Source: an uncultured Prevotellaceae bacterium
GTDB lineage: Bacteria > Bacteroidota > Bacteroidia > Bacteroidales > Bacteroidaceae
Assembly (NCBI GenBank): GCA_900543815.1
Contig: UQST01000007.1
Span: 1-64,000 of the forward strand
Direction: 5' to 3'
Length of the DNA: 64,000 bases
Position numbers and translations under genes: made by a program. Positions within the stretch are counted from its first letter, which is position 1, and each line of letters opens with the position of its first letter. The notes under the pieces were generated by a model. That model was not told where the DNA came from. It saw nothing but the letters and a program-made list of their open reading frames with translations, and did no database searches. This document shows, piece by piece, positions 36,991 through 47,100 of this stretch.

Positions 36991-37752
36991 ATGGACAAGC
37001 ATCTGATTTACTGCCAAGGGGATATACTTCTCACCGATGAGGGGTATATCCCCTTGGCCTTTCCCGAGGGGCTGCACATCAACCCCTGGAACCGCATCAC
37101 AGCCATCACGCACGGCGGCTACCGCTGCCACATCATCCGTCTGGACACCCCTGCCAGCGGGCTCACCGGCTACCGCATGGTACCGCTCCGGCAAAGCTTC
37201 AGTCTGCTCCCGAAGGACGACTACCAGTTGGCAGGCAAGGGTGCAGAGCTGTGCTACTTCGACCAGAACAGCCGCTTCTGCGGTTGCTGCGGCGCTCCTA
37301 TGAAGTGGCAGACAGACATCAGCAAGCAATGCACCGGCTGCCGCAAGGAACTATGGCCCAGTCTGGCCACCGCCATCATCGTGCGCATAGAACGCGGAGA
37401 CAGCATCCTCATGGTACACGCACGCAACTTCCGCGACCGTCACTACGGTCTGGTGGCGGGATTTGTAGAGACAGGAGAGACCCTGGAGGAGTGTGTTCGG
37501 CGCGAGGTAATGGAGGAGACCGGCCTCACCATCAGCCACATACGCTACTTTGCCAGCCAACCCTGGCCCTACCCAAACGGCCTCATGGTGGGCTTCACCG
37601 CACAGTATGAGAGCGGCGAACTGCATCTGCAGAACGAGGAACTCAACTCCGGCGGCTGGTTCACCCGCGACCATCTGCCCATCCTGCCCGACGAATGCTC
37701 CATCGCACGCATGCTCATCGAGGATTGGAGAGGGAGAGAGGAGCGGGGATAA
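36991..37752 (+). CDS. nudC: NAD(+)/NADH pyrophosphatase NudC
   Basis: 253 residues. Zinc finger FCGCCGAPMK...QCTGCRKELWP (about 91-120), the Nudix box GFVETGETLEECVRREVMEE (about 155-175) and the NudC-specific SQPWPYPN motif (about 190). Hydrolyses NADH and can remove NAD caps from RNA. Cotranscribed with the phosphomutase gene upstream. Confidence 0.95.
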   Translation: MDKHLIYCQGDILLTDEGYIPLAFPEGLHINPWNRITAITHGGYRCHIIRLDTPASGLTGYRMVPLRQSFSLLPKDDYQLAGKGAELCYFDQNSRFCGCCGAPMKWQTDISKQCTGCRKELWPSLATAIIVRIERGDSILMVHARNFRDRHYGLVAGFVETGETLEECVRREVMEETGLTISHIRYFASQPWPYPNGLMVGFTAQYESGELHLQNEELNSGGWFTRDHLPILPDECSIARMLIEDWRGREERG

Positions 37753-37793
37753 GGGCAGTGCTCTTCACAAGACAGTATTCCCAGCGAAATATC

Positions 37794-37871
37794 GCAGTGC
37801 GGTGCAAGTGCCATCGCAGCGCATTGCATCAGCCATCGCAGCGCGCTGCATCAGCACTTGCAGCGCACTGC
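37794..37871. repeat. 22-bp GC-palindrome array, locus D (4 units)
   Basis: Cores at 37794 GCAGTGCGGTGC, 37816 GCAGCGCATTGC, 37838 GCAGCGCGCTGC (perfect palindrome), 37860 GCAGCGCACTGC, exactly 22 bp apart. Begins 42 bases after the nudC stop. Confidence 0.92.
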
Positions 37872-38222
37872 ACATAACCCACCGGCCTTCTGCCATAATC
37901 ACCGCACCCGCTTTCCTGAGACTGCACAACAAGCCAGCAGCCCACTGCCACCAAGTTTCCAAGCCATTTCAGACTCCTCCTCCACTCCACCCATTCCGCT
38001 TCAAGTCCAACCCTCACCCACTGCTCAACAATCCCCCACCTATCTCCTCCTTCCACACAAAGCCATCTGACTTCCTCCCCCACCAGCGTCAGACTCTCAC
38101 CCCGGAATTGCGCTTTACATACCCACCACTCTTCTCCTCTATACCCAAGACAACAACCCGCTTTCTCTATCCTGCATCACGGCCCGCCACAACCCACAAA
38201 AAAGACTCCCCTAACCCCGTAA

Positions 38223-38310
38223 AAATTGTCTTATAGGACAATTTGAAATGTCTTATAAGACAATTTAAATTGTCCTATAAGGGAATTTTCCCCAGGTCTG
38301 TAGGGAATTT
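38223..38310. repeat. 22-bp-spaced palindrome array (AAATTGTC type)
   Basis: AAATTGTC-N6-GACAATTT (38223-38244), TGTCTTATAAGACA (38249-38262, inside AAATGTC..GACAATTT) and AAATTGTCCTATAAGGGAATTT (38267-38288). Centres 38233.5, 38255.5 and 38277.5: exactly 22 bp apart. A weaker TTCCCC..GGGAA element follows, centred near 38297.5. Different sequence from the 30.2-kb array but the same spacing. Confidence 0.85.
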
Positions 38311-38511
38311 CCCCCGTGCCTGCAGGCCGTTGGCTCACACACCGTCACGCTGCTGCCAAACGGACGTGAAAAGGTTGCGAATGTGCATCCAAAACTCACA
38401 GGCCGAGGATGAACTATAATAAATGTACACGCACGCACGTTTAACAAATTCCTTGGAGCACGATAACTATTGCACACAAATACTATATTTTGCGCATTTC
38501 TTGACCTTTTT

Positions 38512-38543
38512 CTTGCACACACACCATATTAGTGTTACCTTTG
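38512..38543 (+). promoter_or_regulatory. Promoter for the FadL-type gene
   Basis: CTTG (38512-38515), 20 bp, TACCTTTG (38536-38543). The ATG is 33 bases downstream. Confidence 0.7.
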
Positions 38544-38575
38544 CGGCCGTTTTGAAAACAAAAGATTACTAAAGG

Positions 38576-40063
38576 ATGAAAAGATTGTTTAACGCTGTGC
38601 TGACCTTCGGGCTCTCAAGCATGGCCTTCGCAGGAGGACTGCTCACCAACACGAATCAGAATGCCGCATTCCTGCGACAGATGTCACAGGACGCTGTCAT
38701 CGACATCACTGGACTCTATCTCAACCCTGCAGGTACTGCCTTTCTGGCTCCCGGCTTCCACATCACGCTCAATGCACAGAACGCCAAGCAGAGCAGAAAC
38801 ATCACCACAGCCTTCCCGCTCTTTGCATACAATGCAGCCGCTCCTGGCGAGCAGTCGCATAGGTTCGAGGGAGAAGCAAATGCTCCCGTCATTCCCAGCT
38901 TCCAGCTGAGCTACAACTGGGAGCGCTGGAGCTTCAACGCAGCGTTTGCCCTGGCTGGCGGCGGCGGCAAGTGTGAGTTCAAGAAGGGCCTTGGCACCTT
39001 TGAGGCACTCTATTCTGCACAGATATACCAGCAGGTCAACGCAGGCATCGCAGGAGCTTTGGCACAGGCAAACGCCGCATATGCCATGGCACCGGGCTAC
39101 GCTCCTCTGGTTGCCGGACTCGACCTCGCCTTCGGTGGCTACAAGATGGATGCCTACATGAAGGGCCGTCAGTACGGCTTCGGTCTTACGCTGGGAACCA
39201 CCTACAAGGTGACTGACAACGTGGCCATAGCACTGGGACTGAAGGGCATCTTTGCCAATAACAACTACAACGGATGGGTAAGCGACGTGCATGCCATTAC
39301 CGTCACTCCCACCATGGCCGGCCTTAATTCCACCCAGCAGGCTGTGCTGGGTAGCGTGAAGAGCAAGGTGGACGAGCAGGTGGAGGCCGCTCTCTCACGT
39401 GCTTCTCTGGACCTCAACTGTGACCAGACCGCCTTTGGCGCCGCTCCCATCATCGGTATCGACTGGAAGGTCAACGAGCACTGGAACCTGGCCATGCGTG
39501 CCGAGGCTCCCACCGTACTGTGGCTGGGCAACAAGACCGAGATGAACGACTACACCAAGCAGGTGGCTGAGCAGAACGCCACTCTGGGCCAGTTTGCCGA
39601 CGGCAAGCACGTGCGTGAGGACCATCCCGCCATCATCAACATGGGCGCACAGTACAGCCCCGTCAAGGAAGTGCGCCTGCAGGCCGGCTGGCACTACTAT
39701 TTCGACAAGCAGGCAAAGCGCTACGGCAACAAGCAGAATCTGCTGGACAAGAACACCATGGAGTTCAACGCCGGTGCCGAATGGGACATCATCGACCGCC
39801 TGACCGCCAGTGTGAGCTGGCAGAAGACCTGCTACCGCCAGGGTGACGCCTTCATGAACGACCTGAGCTTCACCAATTCGAACAACAGCATAGGCTTTGG
39901 CATCCGCCTCAAGTGCACCGAGCGTTTCAACATGGACTTCGGTTACATGCATAGCTTCTACGAGACACGTGACGTGCACACACAGACTGCAGCCGGCCTC
40001 AAGAGCGACCACTACTGGCGCAAGAACCGCGTGGTGGGTGTAGGCTTCAACATTGAGTTCTGA
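38576..40063 (+). CDS. OmpP1/FadL-family outer membrane transporter
   Basis: 495 residues. Signal peptide about 1-19 (SSMAFAGG). The mature N-terminus GLLTNTNQNAAFLRQMSQDA resembles the FadL hatch (N-x-x-A-A-x-R), then a 14-strand-type barrel with aromatic girdles; C-terminal strand VVGVGFNIEF ends in Phe as usual for Bam substrates. Likely uptake of hydrophobic compounds such as long-chain fatty acids or aromatics. Stands alone with its own promoter. Confidence 0.9.
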   Translation: MKRLFNAVLTFGLSSMAFAGGLLTNTNQNAAFLRQMSQDAVIDITGLYLNPAGTAFLAPGFHITLNAQNAKQSRNITTAFPLFAYNAAAPGEQSHRFEGEANAPVIPSFQLSYNWERWSFNAAFALAGGGGKCEFKKGLGTFEALYSAQIYQQVNAGIAGALAQANAAYAMAPGYAPLVAGLDLAFGGYKMDAYMKGRQYGFGLTLGTTYKVTDNVAIALGLKGIFANNNYNGWVSDVHAITVTPTMAGLNSTQQAVLGSVKSKVDEQVEAALSRASLDLNCDQTAFGAAPIIGIDWKVNEHWNLAMRAEAPTVLWLGNKTEMNDYTKQVAEQNATLGQFADGKHVREDHPAIINMGAQYSPVKEVRLQAGWHYYFDKQAKRYGNKQNLLDKNTMEFNAGAEWDIIDRLTASVSWQKTCYRQGDAFMNDLSFTNSNNSIGFGIRLKCTERFNMDFGYMHSFYETRDVHTQTAAGLKSDHYWRKNRVVGVGFNIEF

Positions 40064-40847
40064 TACACAAAACAGGGCACCCGTCCCCGTCCGACTGTCC
40101 CAAGCCAGACAAAGCGAGTGCCCATCACAACCAATAAACAACAGTACGCCCCCCTGAGGGGCGTCTGAACAGTGCCTCACGGCACACATGAGATATCATC
40201 AAAGGGGAACGGAGAGGGAAAGTCTGCACAAGGCTCCCCGCCGCTCCCCTTTCTTCTGTACGTTCAAGAGCCGTCACCAACTGAGCCTTTACGCCCCGGA
40301 AAACATTCTGAGAGGCATAAGATGAGATGCCGGCTGCATCGGACGGACAAACGGGAAGCATACTACAAAGACGGGAAAGCAGCTGTACGAAGCCTACCGG
40401 GGTGCTGCCCGCCCTATGGCAGTATCTACGTCCATTTGCTGCAGCGCGGTGCATCGGCCATCGCAGCACGGTGCATCGGCCATCGCAGCGCAGTGCATCG
40501 GCCATCGCAGCGCGCTGCATTGTGCTTCGCAGCGCAGTGCGTTTGTCCCACGACCTTGGTGCCGCATCCGCCGGATTGGCATGCTTGAGGATGTCAGGCT
40601 CGCCCGCCTGCATCTATCAGATGGCTGACAAGTCCGGCCTATGCTCCTGCTCTTCTCCAAGAGGCGCCCTTATCCTCGGGACAGGAATGCTTCGCCATTT
40701 GCCAGAAAGCCTTTTCTGCCCGTCAAGAGCCGCCCTCGTTATCGGGGCGAAATCAACTTCAATCCGGCCCGGAGGCCATCTTGATATAAATTCCGCCTTG
40801 CTCACACGATCCAGACTCTGCGCTTGGGAATGTCTGGCAACCTGTGG
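40064..40847. other. Convergent gene-free stretch containing array E
   Basis: About 780 bases between FadL (plus) and the TorF-like gene (minus). A hairpin ACGCCCC-N5-GGGGCGT (40146-40164) without a T-run could end either transcript. Array E occupies 40441-40540. Remaining sequence has no gene I can support. Confidence 0.6.
40441..40540. repeat. 22-bp GC-palindrome array, locus E (5 units)
   Basis: Cores at 40441 GCAGCGCGGTGC, 40463 GCAGCACGGTGC, 40485 GCAGCGCAGTGC, 40507 GCAGCGCGCTGC, 40529 GCAGCGCAGTGC, exactly 22 bp apart. The first three spacers are identical (ATCGGCCATC), the clearest tandem duplication among the seven loci. Confidence 0.95.
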
Positions 40848-41591
40848 TCAGAATGCCTTCAGCGTGAACCCAGCCAGGAAATACGCCTTTCCCGTGCTCG
40901 GATTGGCCGATACCTGGGCAAAGAGGGGAATGCTGAACCGCTCGGTCAACTTCACATCACGGCTCGCCCTGACGGCCACACTGGTCACAGAGAAACCGTC
41001 GGCCTTGGCATAGAATGTGGTGGCATAAGGCACCGCACCCACGCTGGCCGTCCAGTCGCAGCCACCCAAGCGGAAGGGAGCTGCCAGTTCCACATAGGAG
41101 GAGTATGCCCTCTTTCCGTCCTTGTTCTGCCCATCGTTGCCCGCGAAATTGGTGTACCAATTGACTGACAGGAAGCCGAAGTCATAACCCACATTGCCCT
41201 CAAAGACGTGCGAGGTATTGTTGTTGTGATAGGCGAAGTACTTCTCACGGGGCGAATTGAACCAGTAATCAGTCACACCCACATGGAACCCCTGCACCTG
41301 GTAGGCCGCAGTGAGGTCAAACTCCTTGGTGTCAGTATGGTCAGAGAGCCCTACGCCGCCCCATGCTGTGAGCGACAATCCTTTCCAGCCAATGCCCAAA
41401 GTGGGCTGCACCGAAATATCTCCCAAGTCCTGTCCACGCCAGTAGTAACTGCTCACAAAGTCGGTGGCCAGCGTAACATCCACCTTTTCCTCGGCCCTCA
41501 CACCACCGGCCGCCACCGGCATCATCAGTGCAAGGGCAGTCATCCTACAGCCTCTTGCTGTCCTCTCATTCATTTTCATTAGTCTTTTCAT
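40848..41591 (-). CDS. TorF-type putative porin beside the ammonium transporter
   Basis: 247 residues; signal peptide about 1-33 (PVAAGGVRAEE). The mature part is a small outer membrane barrel: VDVTLATDFVSSYYWRGQDL start, alternating aromatic strands, and a C-terminal FLAGFTLKAF. It fits the TorF/Gcw_chp family of putative porins found next to amt genes. Start choice is uncertain: in-frame ATGs at 41591, 41579 and 41573 all precede the signal. It follows amt after about 140 bases that contain a strong stem-loop, so its level may be set by read-through. Confidence 0.75.
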   Translation of the reverse strand: MKRLMKMNERTARGCRMTALALMMPVAAGGVRAEEKVDVTLATDFVSSYYWRGQDLGDISVQPTLGIGWKGLSLTAWGGVGLSDHTDTKEFDLTAAYQVQGFHVGVTDYWFNSPREKYFAYHNNNTSHVFEGNVGYDFGFLSVNWYTNFAGNDGQNKDGKRAYSSYVELAAPFRLGGCDWTASVGAVPYATTFYAKADGFSVTSVAVRASRDVKLTERFSIPLFAQVSANPSTGKAYFLAGFTLKAF

Positions 41592-41638
41592 AGTTAAGTT
41601 CAGTTGGGGTGAATAGCATGTAATGGGATGGTTTGGCA

Positions 41639-41682
41639 GGAAGGGCCGGCCCGTATGAAAGCCTGACCACGCCGGCCCTTCC
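41639..41682 (-). terminator. Strong stem-loop between amt and the TorF-like gene
   Basis: GGAAGGGCCGGC (41639-41650) pairs perfectly with GCCGGCCCTTCC (41671-41682). No T-run follows on the minus strand; an attenuator or mRNA-stabilising stem is as likely as a terminator. Confidence 0.55.
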
Positions 41683-41729
41683 GCCTCGCCTGGTGTTGTA
41701 GTCTTAGTGACTTACGTGATAGATAACAT

Positions 41730-42986
41730 TCAGTTGTAGCAGCTCTCGCCGTGCTCGTATATGTCGAGGCCCTCTTCCTCGATGCGCTTATCCACTCTTA
41801 GGCCTGCTATCTTCTTGATGCCCCAGAAGAGGATGATGCCTGTCACGGCAGCCCAAGCGTCGATTACCAGGATACCAAATGCCTGAGCGGCGAAGAAGCT
41901 AAAGCCTCCTCCGTAGAAGGCACCGCCGTCGAGGGCAAAGAGACCCGTCATGAGCGTGCCGAAGATGCCGCATATGCCGTGCACGCTGCTGGCTCCCACA
42001 GGGTCGTCAATGTGGAGCTTGGTGTCGATGAACTCGATGCTGAACACCAGCAGGATGCCTGCCAGCAGTCCGATGATGGCTGCGCCCAAAGGACTCACCA
42101 GGTCACAACCGGCCGTGATGGCCACCAGGCCGGCCAGTATGCCGTTGAGCGTGAGCGAGAACGATGGCTTGCCATACTTGAGCCAGGAGGTCAGCATGGT
42201 GCCCAGACCGCCGCACACAGCAGCCAGATTGGTGGTGAGGAATACATGGCTAATGGCAGTGCGGTTGACCTCGCCCGACGCTGCAAGCTGCGAGCCAGGG
42301 TTGAAGCCGAACCATCCGAACCACAAGATGAACACGCCCAAGGCGGCTGCCATCAGATTGTGACCGGGTATGGCAGTGCTCTTCCCACCGCGATACTTAC
42401 CCAGGCGAGGCCCCAGACAGATGGCTCCCACCAGCGCGAGCACGCCACCCACCGAGTGTACGATGGCCGATCCAGCGAAGTCATGGAATGCTGCGCCAAA
42501 GGTTTCGGACATGAACGAACCGGCCTCACCATTGCACAGCCAGCCGCCGCCCCAGGTCCAGTGGCCCTCTATGGGATAGATGAGAAGGGAGATGAAGAAC
42601 GAATACACGCAATACATCGAAAACTTGGTGCGCTCTGCCATGGCACCCGACACGATGGTGGCACTGGTGGCACAGAACACCGTCTCGAACATCAGAAAGC
42701 CCTCGGTGGGCAAATCGCTGTGGTAGAAGGACAGGTCACCGAAGTTGGGCATACCCACAAAGCCCGCTCCATCGCTGCCGAACATCAGTCCGAAACCCAC
42801 GAACCAGAACAGCACGGAGCCTATCATAAAGTCAACAAAGTTCTTGAAAAGTATGTTGGCCGTGTTCTTGCTTCGCGTAAATCCAGCCTCGCAAAGCGCA
42901 AACCCAGGCTGCATAAAGAATACAAGCATGGCTGCAAGCAGCATCCACACAGTGTCAAGCGACAATCCTATTTCCTGTACACTCAT
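41730..42986 (-). CDS. amt: Ammonium transporter (Amt)
   Basis: 418 residues, eleven hydrophobic helices. Visible: FFMQPGFALCEAGFTRSKNT near the N-terminus, the AAATRSK-like and FGAAFHDFAGSAIVHSVGG segment with the pore-lining His (residue ~165), and HGICGIFGTLMTGLF with the second His (~315). Imports ammonium; regulated in trans by the PII protein encoded just upstream. The first ATG of the frame is at 42986 (an earlier TTG is in frame). C-terminus KRIEEEGLDIYEHGESCY is the PII-interacting tail. Confidence 0.95.
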   Translation of the reverse strand: MSVQEIGLSLDTVWMLLAAMLVFFMQPGFALCEAGFTRSKNTANILFKNFVDFMIGSVLFWFVGFGLMFGSDGAGFVGMPNFGDLSFYHSDLPTEGFLMFETVFCATSATIVSGAMAERTKFSMYCVYSFFISLLIYPIEGHWTWGGGWLCNGEAGSFMSETFGAAFHDFAGSAIVHSVGGVLALVGAICLGPRLGKYRGGKSTAIPGHNLMAAALGVFILWFGWFGFNPGSQLAASGEVNRTAISHVFLTTNLAAVCGGLGTMLTSWLKYGKPSFSLTLNGILAGLVAITAGCDLVSPLGAAIIGLLAGILLVFSIEFIDTKLHIDDPVGASSVHGICGIFGTLMTGLFALDGGAFYGGGFSFFAAQAFGILVIDAWAAVTGIILFWGIKKIAGLRVDKRIEEEGLDIYEHGESCYN

Positions 42987-43146
42987 AATCCTGAACAATT
43001 TAATGGCGAAGCATCTTGCAATTCATACAGATGCTTCTGGTTTTACATTTTATTACCGGTACCCCGCTGCGCTCCTCCATGCGGGCATGATACCCTATGG
43101 GAGCACCGCTGTTTCCCGTTGTCTCGCCCCGTCATCTGCGCCCCTG

Positions 43147-43175
43147 TTATACATTATATATAATACGCGCGCGAG
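43147..43175. repeat. TTATACATTATATATA-CGCGCG motif, copy 1
   Basis: TTATACATTATATATAATAC followed by GCGCGCGAG, between glnK and amt. A second copy with the same 16-base start lies at 58173-58203. Confidence 0.65.
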
Positions 43176-43194
43176 GGGAAAGGCTCCGGCGGAC

Positions 43195-43551
43195 TCATTT
43201 CTCCTGCTCGGCATTGTAGAGCGCTATATCGCCACGCTCGCCGGTGCGTATTCTCACCGTATCCTCCACAGGAATGACGAAGATGCGCCCATCGCCTATC
43301 TCACCCGTGCGAGCAGCCTTCTGCACAGCCTGTATGGTCTTCTCCACATTCTTGTCACGCACCACTATATTGAGCAGAACACGCTCAATGCTGCTGGTGT
43401 CGTACATCACGCCGCGATAAATACGCGCCTGTCGCATCTTGCCCTCGCCTCTCACATCGTAATAGGAGAACCATTCGATGTCGGCCGCAAGCAGTGCCTC
43501 CTTCACATCCTCGAACTTCGTCTTGCGGATGATTGCTTCAATCTTCTTCAT
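43195..43551 (-). CDS. glnK: PII nitrogen regulatory protein
   Basis: 118 residues. Signal-transduction trimer that blocks Amt when nitrogen is plentiful. Visible: MKKIEAIIRKTKFEDVKEAL start, T-loop GEGKMRQARIYRG with the Tyr that corresponds to the uridylylated residue of GlnB, and KAARTGEIGDGRIFVIPVED (B-loop). Gene order glnK-amt is the classical pairing. A TACCTTTG box at 43652-43659 (minus) lies 100 bases upstream. Confidence 0.93.
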   Translation of the reverse strand: MKKIEAIIRKTKFEDVKEALLAADIEWFSYYDVRGEGKMRQARIYRGVMYDTSSIERVLLNIVVRDKNVEKTIQAVQKAARTGEIGDGRIFVIPVEDTVRIRTGERGDIALYNAEQEK

Positions 43552-44052
43552 CTTCTCTCTTGCTTTATACTATTTATAACACTAAACCTTTCAACAGTCC
43601 ACTTTGATAGTCATTTCTCATTATTGCTTTCTTTTTGTATCATTGTCACTGCAAAGGTATTACAATTTGCTATTAGAACAGGCACAACACATTGCTTTTT
43701 GTAAGCCAATATACTGCTTTGTTAGACTTACGCTACCATACAGCCTCTTTTACTTTCATTATGAAAGCATTTTACAGCATTTTGCTTTCTATTTGAAAGT
43801 TCTACAAAACACAAAAGACAGCAATGTAAAGATGAGCATACGCCATGCCTACGCTCCAGGCAACAAGACGAAGGACAATTGACAGCATGGTGTCCTGCCA
43901 AAAGGACAGGAATGAGGCAGAGCGCCAACCGCCATGGGGGATATCCGGCAGACTAATGCCTGGAAAAACGCACCGCGCTGCATCGGTCATCGCACCGCAG
44001 TGGGCTCAAAGGGGCAGAAAGGAGGATGAAGCGCCCTACTGCCGCAAGACAC
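43552..44052. other. AT-rich gene-free stretch with array F
   Basis: About 500 bases. The first 260 (43552-43810) are markedly AT-rich compared with the rest of the window and include the TACCTTTG box for glnK. Array F (43970-44003) lies near the far end. No gene seen. Confidence 0.6.
43970..44003. repeat. 22-bp GC-palindrome array, locus F (2 units)
   Basis: Cores at 43970 GCACCGCGCTGC and 43992 GCACCGCAGTGG, 22 bp apart with spacer ATCGGTCATC. The shortest of the seven loci. Confidence 0.8.
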
Positions 44053-44089
44053 TAAAAAGAAAGCCGCCACCCGGAAACGGGAGACGGCT
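44053..44089 (-). terminator. Terminator after mfd
   Basis: AGCCG (44062-44066) with CGGCT (44085-44089) and inner CCCG-GAAA-CGGG; the minus strand continues TTCTTTTTAG. 60 bases beyond the mfd stop. Confidence 0.85.
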
Positions 44090-44148
44090 GTGAACAGGCA
44101 CTTTCCGCTCGGAAGGAAAGAGGGAAGCACGATGGGAAAAGCCACGCT

Positions 44149-47100
44149 TCAGCTACACTGGCTTATCTGGGTGAGTATCTGCACGGCCTGCTGCACCGTG
44201 GTCACATCGGAGACAAGCAGACTGCGGCGGCCCTCCACCTCCTGCAGACGGCAACGGTGCACATTGGTGGTGGCGAAGGAAATGATTTGGTCGAAGGCAC
44301 GACTGCGGAAGAAGGGGCTGTCGGCATCATTGAGGAAATAGAGTCTCATGCGCCCCTTTTTGAGCACGATGCGCTCGGCACCGAAGTAGCAGCCCAGTCG
44401 CCTGAGTGCCACAACGCGGATGAGCTCCTCGCCCTCGGGCGGTATAGGGCCAAAGCGGTCGCGCATGCGCTGGCAGAAAGCCTCCACCTCGCGGTCACTC
44501 TGCAGGGAGTCCAGTTCGCGGTAGAGCAGCATGCGCTCGGCCGAAGTGGGTACATAGGTCTCGCTGAAACTCATGGGCAGGTCGCTGTCAAGCACGCACT
44601 CATCCACAAAGAGGCTGCCGTCGGCCACCTGCGTGGGGCGCTTCTGCTCCTGAGCAGGCGCTTCGTCCAGCTCCTCGCGCTTGATTTCGCTCACCGCCTG
44701 AGCCAGTATCTTCTGATAAGCCTCGTAGCCGAGGTCGGCAATGAAACCGCTCTGCTCTGCACCCAGCAGATTGCCGGCACCACGGATGTCAAGGTCCTGC
44801 ATGGCTATCTGTATGCCGCTGCCCAAGGCCGAGAAATTCTCTATGGCCTGCAGGCGACGGCGCGCATCGGTGGGCAACAGCCCCAATGGGGGTGCCAACA
44901 GATAGCAGAAGGCCTTGCGTGAGGAGCGGCCCACACGCCCGCGCATCTGGTGCAGGTCGCTCAGGCCGAAGCACTGGGCGCCATTGATGATGATAGTGTT
45001 GGCATTGGGGATATCCAGTCCGCTCTCCACGATAGTGGTAGAGAGGAGCACATCGTAATCGTAGTTGGCAAAGTCGAGCATCACCTTCTCCAGGGCATCG
45101 CTCGGCATTCGTCCGTGTCCCACAGCCACCCGTGCATCGGGCACGCAGCGGTGCAGCATGGCCTCGAGGTCGGGCAGCTGGCTGATGCGCGGAGTGATGA
45201 AGAGCACCTGTCCGCCGCGACTCATCTCGAAGCCAATGGCCTCGGCGATGGTTTCAGAGCTGAAGGTACACACCTGGGTCTGTATTGGGCGGCGGTTGGG
45301 CGGCGCTGTCTGTATGACGCTCAAGTCCCTGGCGCCCATCAGGCTAAACTGCAGCGTGCGTGGGATGGGCGTGGCGGTGAGGGTGAGGGTATCCACATTG
45401 GTCTTCATCTGACGCAGTTTCTCCTTGGTGCTCACGCCGAACTTCTGCTCCTCGTCGATGATTAGCAGCCCCAGGTCACGGAAGTGCACACTCTTGCCTA
45501 TGAGTTTATGGGTACCTATGAGGATATCCACCTTGCCCGCCTTCAGGTCGGTGAGCACAGCCTTGGTGTCGGCTGCCGAGCGGGCACGACTGAGGTACTC
45601 CACCCTGACGGGCAGCTCCTTCAGGCGGCTGGAGAAGGTGCGGAAATGCTGATAGGCCAGTATGGTGGTGGGTACAAGCACGGCTACCTGCTTGCCGTCG
45701 GCACATGCCTTGAAGGCCGCACGCACTGCTATCTCCGTCTTACCGAAGCCCACATCGCCACACACGAGACGGTCCATGGGCTGCGAGCGCTCCATGTCGG
45801 CCTTCACGTCCTGCGTGGCCTTCTGCTGGTCGGGCGTATCCTCATAGAGGAAACTGGCCTCCAACTCGTGCTGCATGTAGCTGTCGGGGCTGTAGGCAAA
45901 GCCTTTCTCGTGCTCACGGCGGCTGTAGAGCTTGATGAGGTCGCGGGCTATATCCTTGATGTGGGCCTTTGTGCGCTCCTTCATGCGCTCCCATGCACCG
46001 GTGCCCAGTGCGCTCACGCGGGGCGGCTCGCCGTCTCTGCCACGGTACTTAGACACCTTGTGGAGCGAATGGATAGAGACGAAGACCACATCGTCATTCT
46101 TATAGATGATCTTGATGACCTCCTGCCAAGTGTCACCATTGGGGATGCGCAGCAAGCCGCCAAAGCGTCCCACACCATGGTCAATGTGCACCACGTAGTC
46201 GCCCACTTGGAACTGTTGCAGCTCCTTGAGCGTCAGAGCGACCCTGCCGTTGCGTGTGCGGTCGCTGCGCAGGGTGTATCGATGGAAGCGGTCAAATATT
46301 TGATGGTCGGTGAAACAGCACAGGTGGAGGTCATCATCCACGAAGCCCGCGTGCAAGGTGCGATCTACGGGCGTGAAGCGAATGCCGAGCTGTCGGTCGT
46401 GGAATATGGACTCCAGGCGGTCGGTCTGGCTTGGATTGTCGGAGAGAACGTATATGTCATAGTCGCGCTCCTGATAGTCAAGGAAGGCCTGGAACAGTAA
46501 CTCGAAGTTCTTATGGAAGATGGGCTGGGCAGTGGTGTGCGCTTCGAGCTGCACATCGGCACTCTGGGGAGCCGAAGCCGCCAGCATGATGGTACGGAAC
46601 TGCTCCAGCTGGCGCTGGAAGGCATCGGGCTCTGCCAGCAGACGCTCTCTCACGAGAGGCGCTTCTACTTTGCTGTCCGACATCGGGGAGCCTGCTCCTG
46701 CACCTTGAGCGGCATCCTTCTCGGCAGCCTCCACCACAAGAGCCTGGGCCGAGAACCCTTCTGCCCATATCTGGCGCACACAGTCGGCCACATAAGCCAC
46801 GTCGCGTGTAATGAGCAAGGTGTCGGCTGGCAGAAAAGAGAGGAAGGACTGCAAGGTGGCACCCTCGCCGCTGCCCGAATCGGAGATGATGCTTATGCGT
46901 TCCATTTTCCTGAGGCTCAACTGGTCCTGCACATCGAAGGTGCGTATGCTGTCAACCTCATCACCGAAGAAGTCAATGCGGAAGGGGTACTCACTGGAGT
47001 AGGAATAAACGTCGAGCAGACTGCCTCGCAGGGAGAACTGACCGGGCTCATAGACATAATCCACGCGGGAGAAACCCAGCCGGAGCAGGGTCTTCTGCAC

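Larger units (their letters stand above)
37753..38511. other. Gene-free stretch with two kinds of 22-bp array
   Basis: About 760 bases without a credible gene between nudC and the FadL gene. It holds GC array D (37794-37871) and the AT-rich array (38223-38310). The segment 37880-38210 is pyrimidine-rich on the plus strand (many CCC/CTC/CAC words) and otherwise featureless. Confidence 0.6.

Noticed and set aside
40384..40613. Short frames through the GC arrays (for example R-C-x-A-L-R-W-P-M-H repeats)
   Set aside because: Translation of the 22-bp repeat; 22 is not a multiple of 3, so the frame shifts each unit, giving a 22-residue repeat in every frame on both strands.
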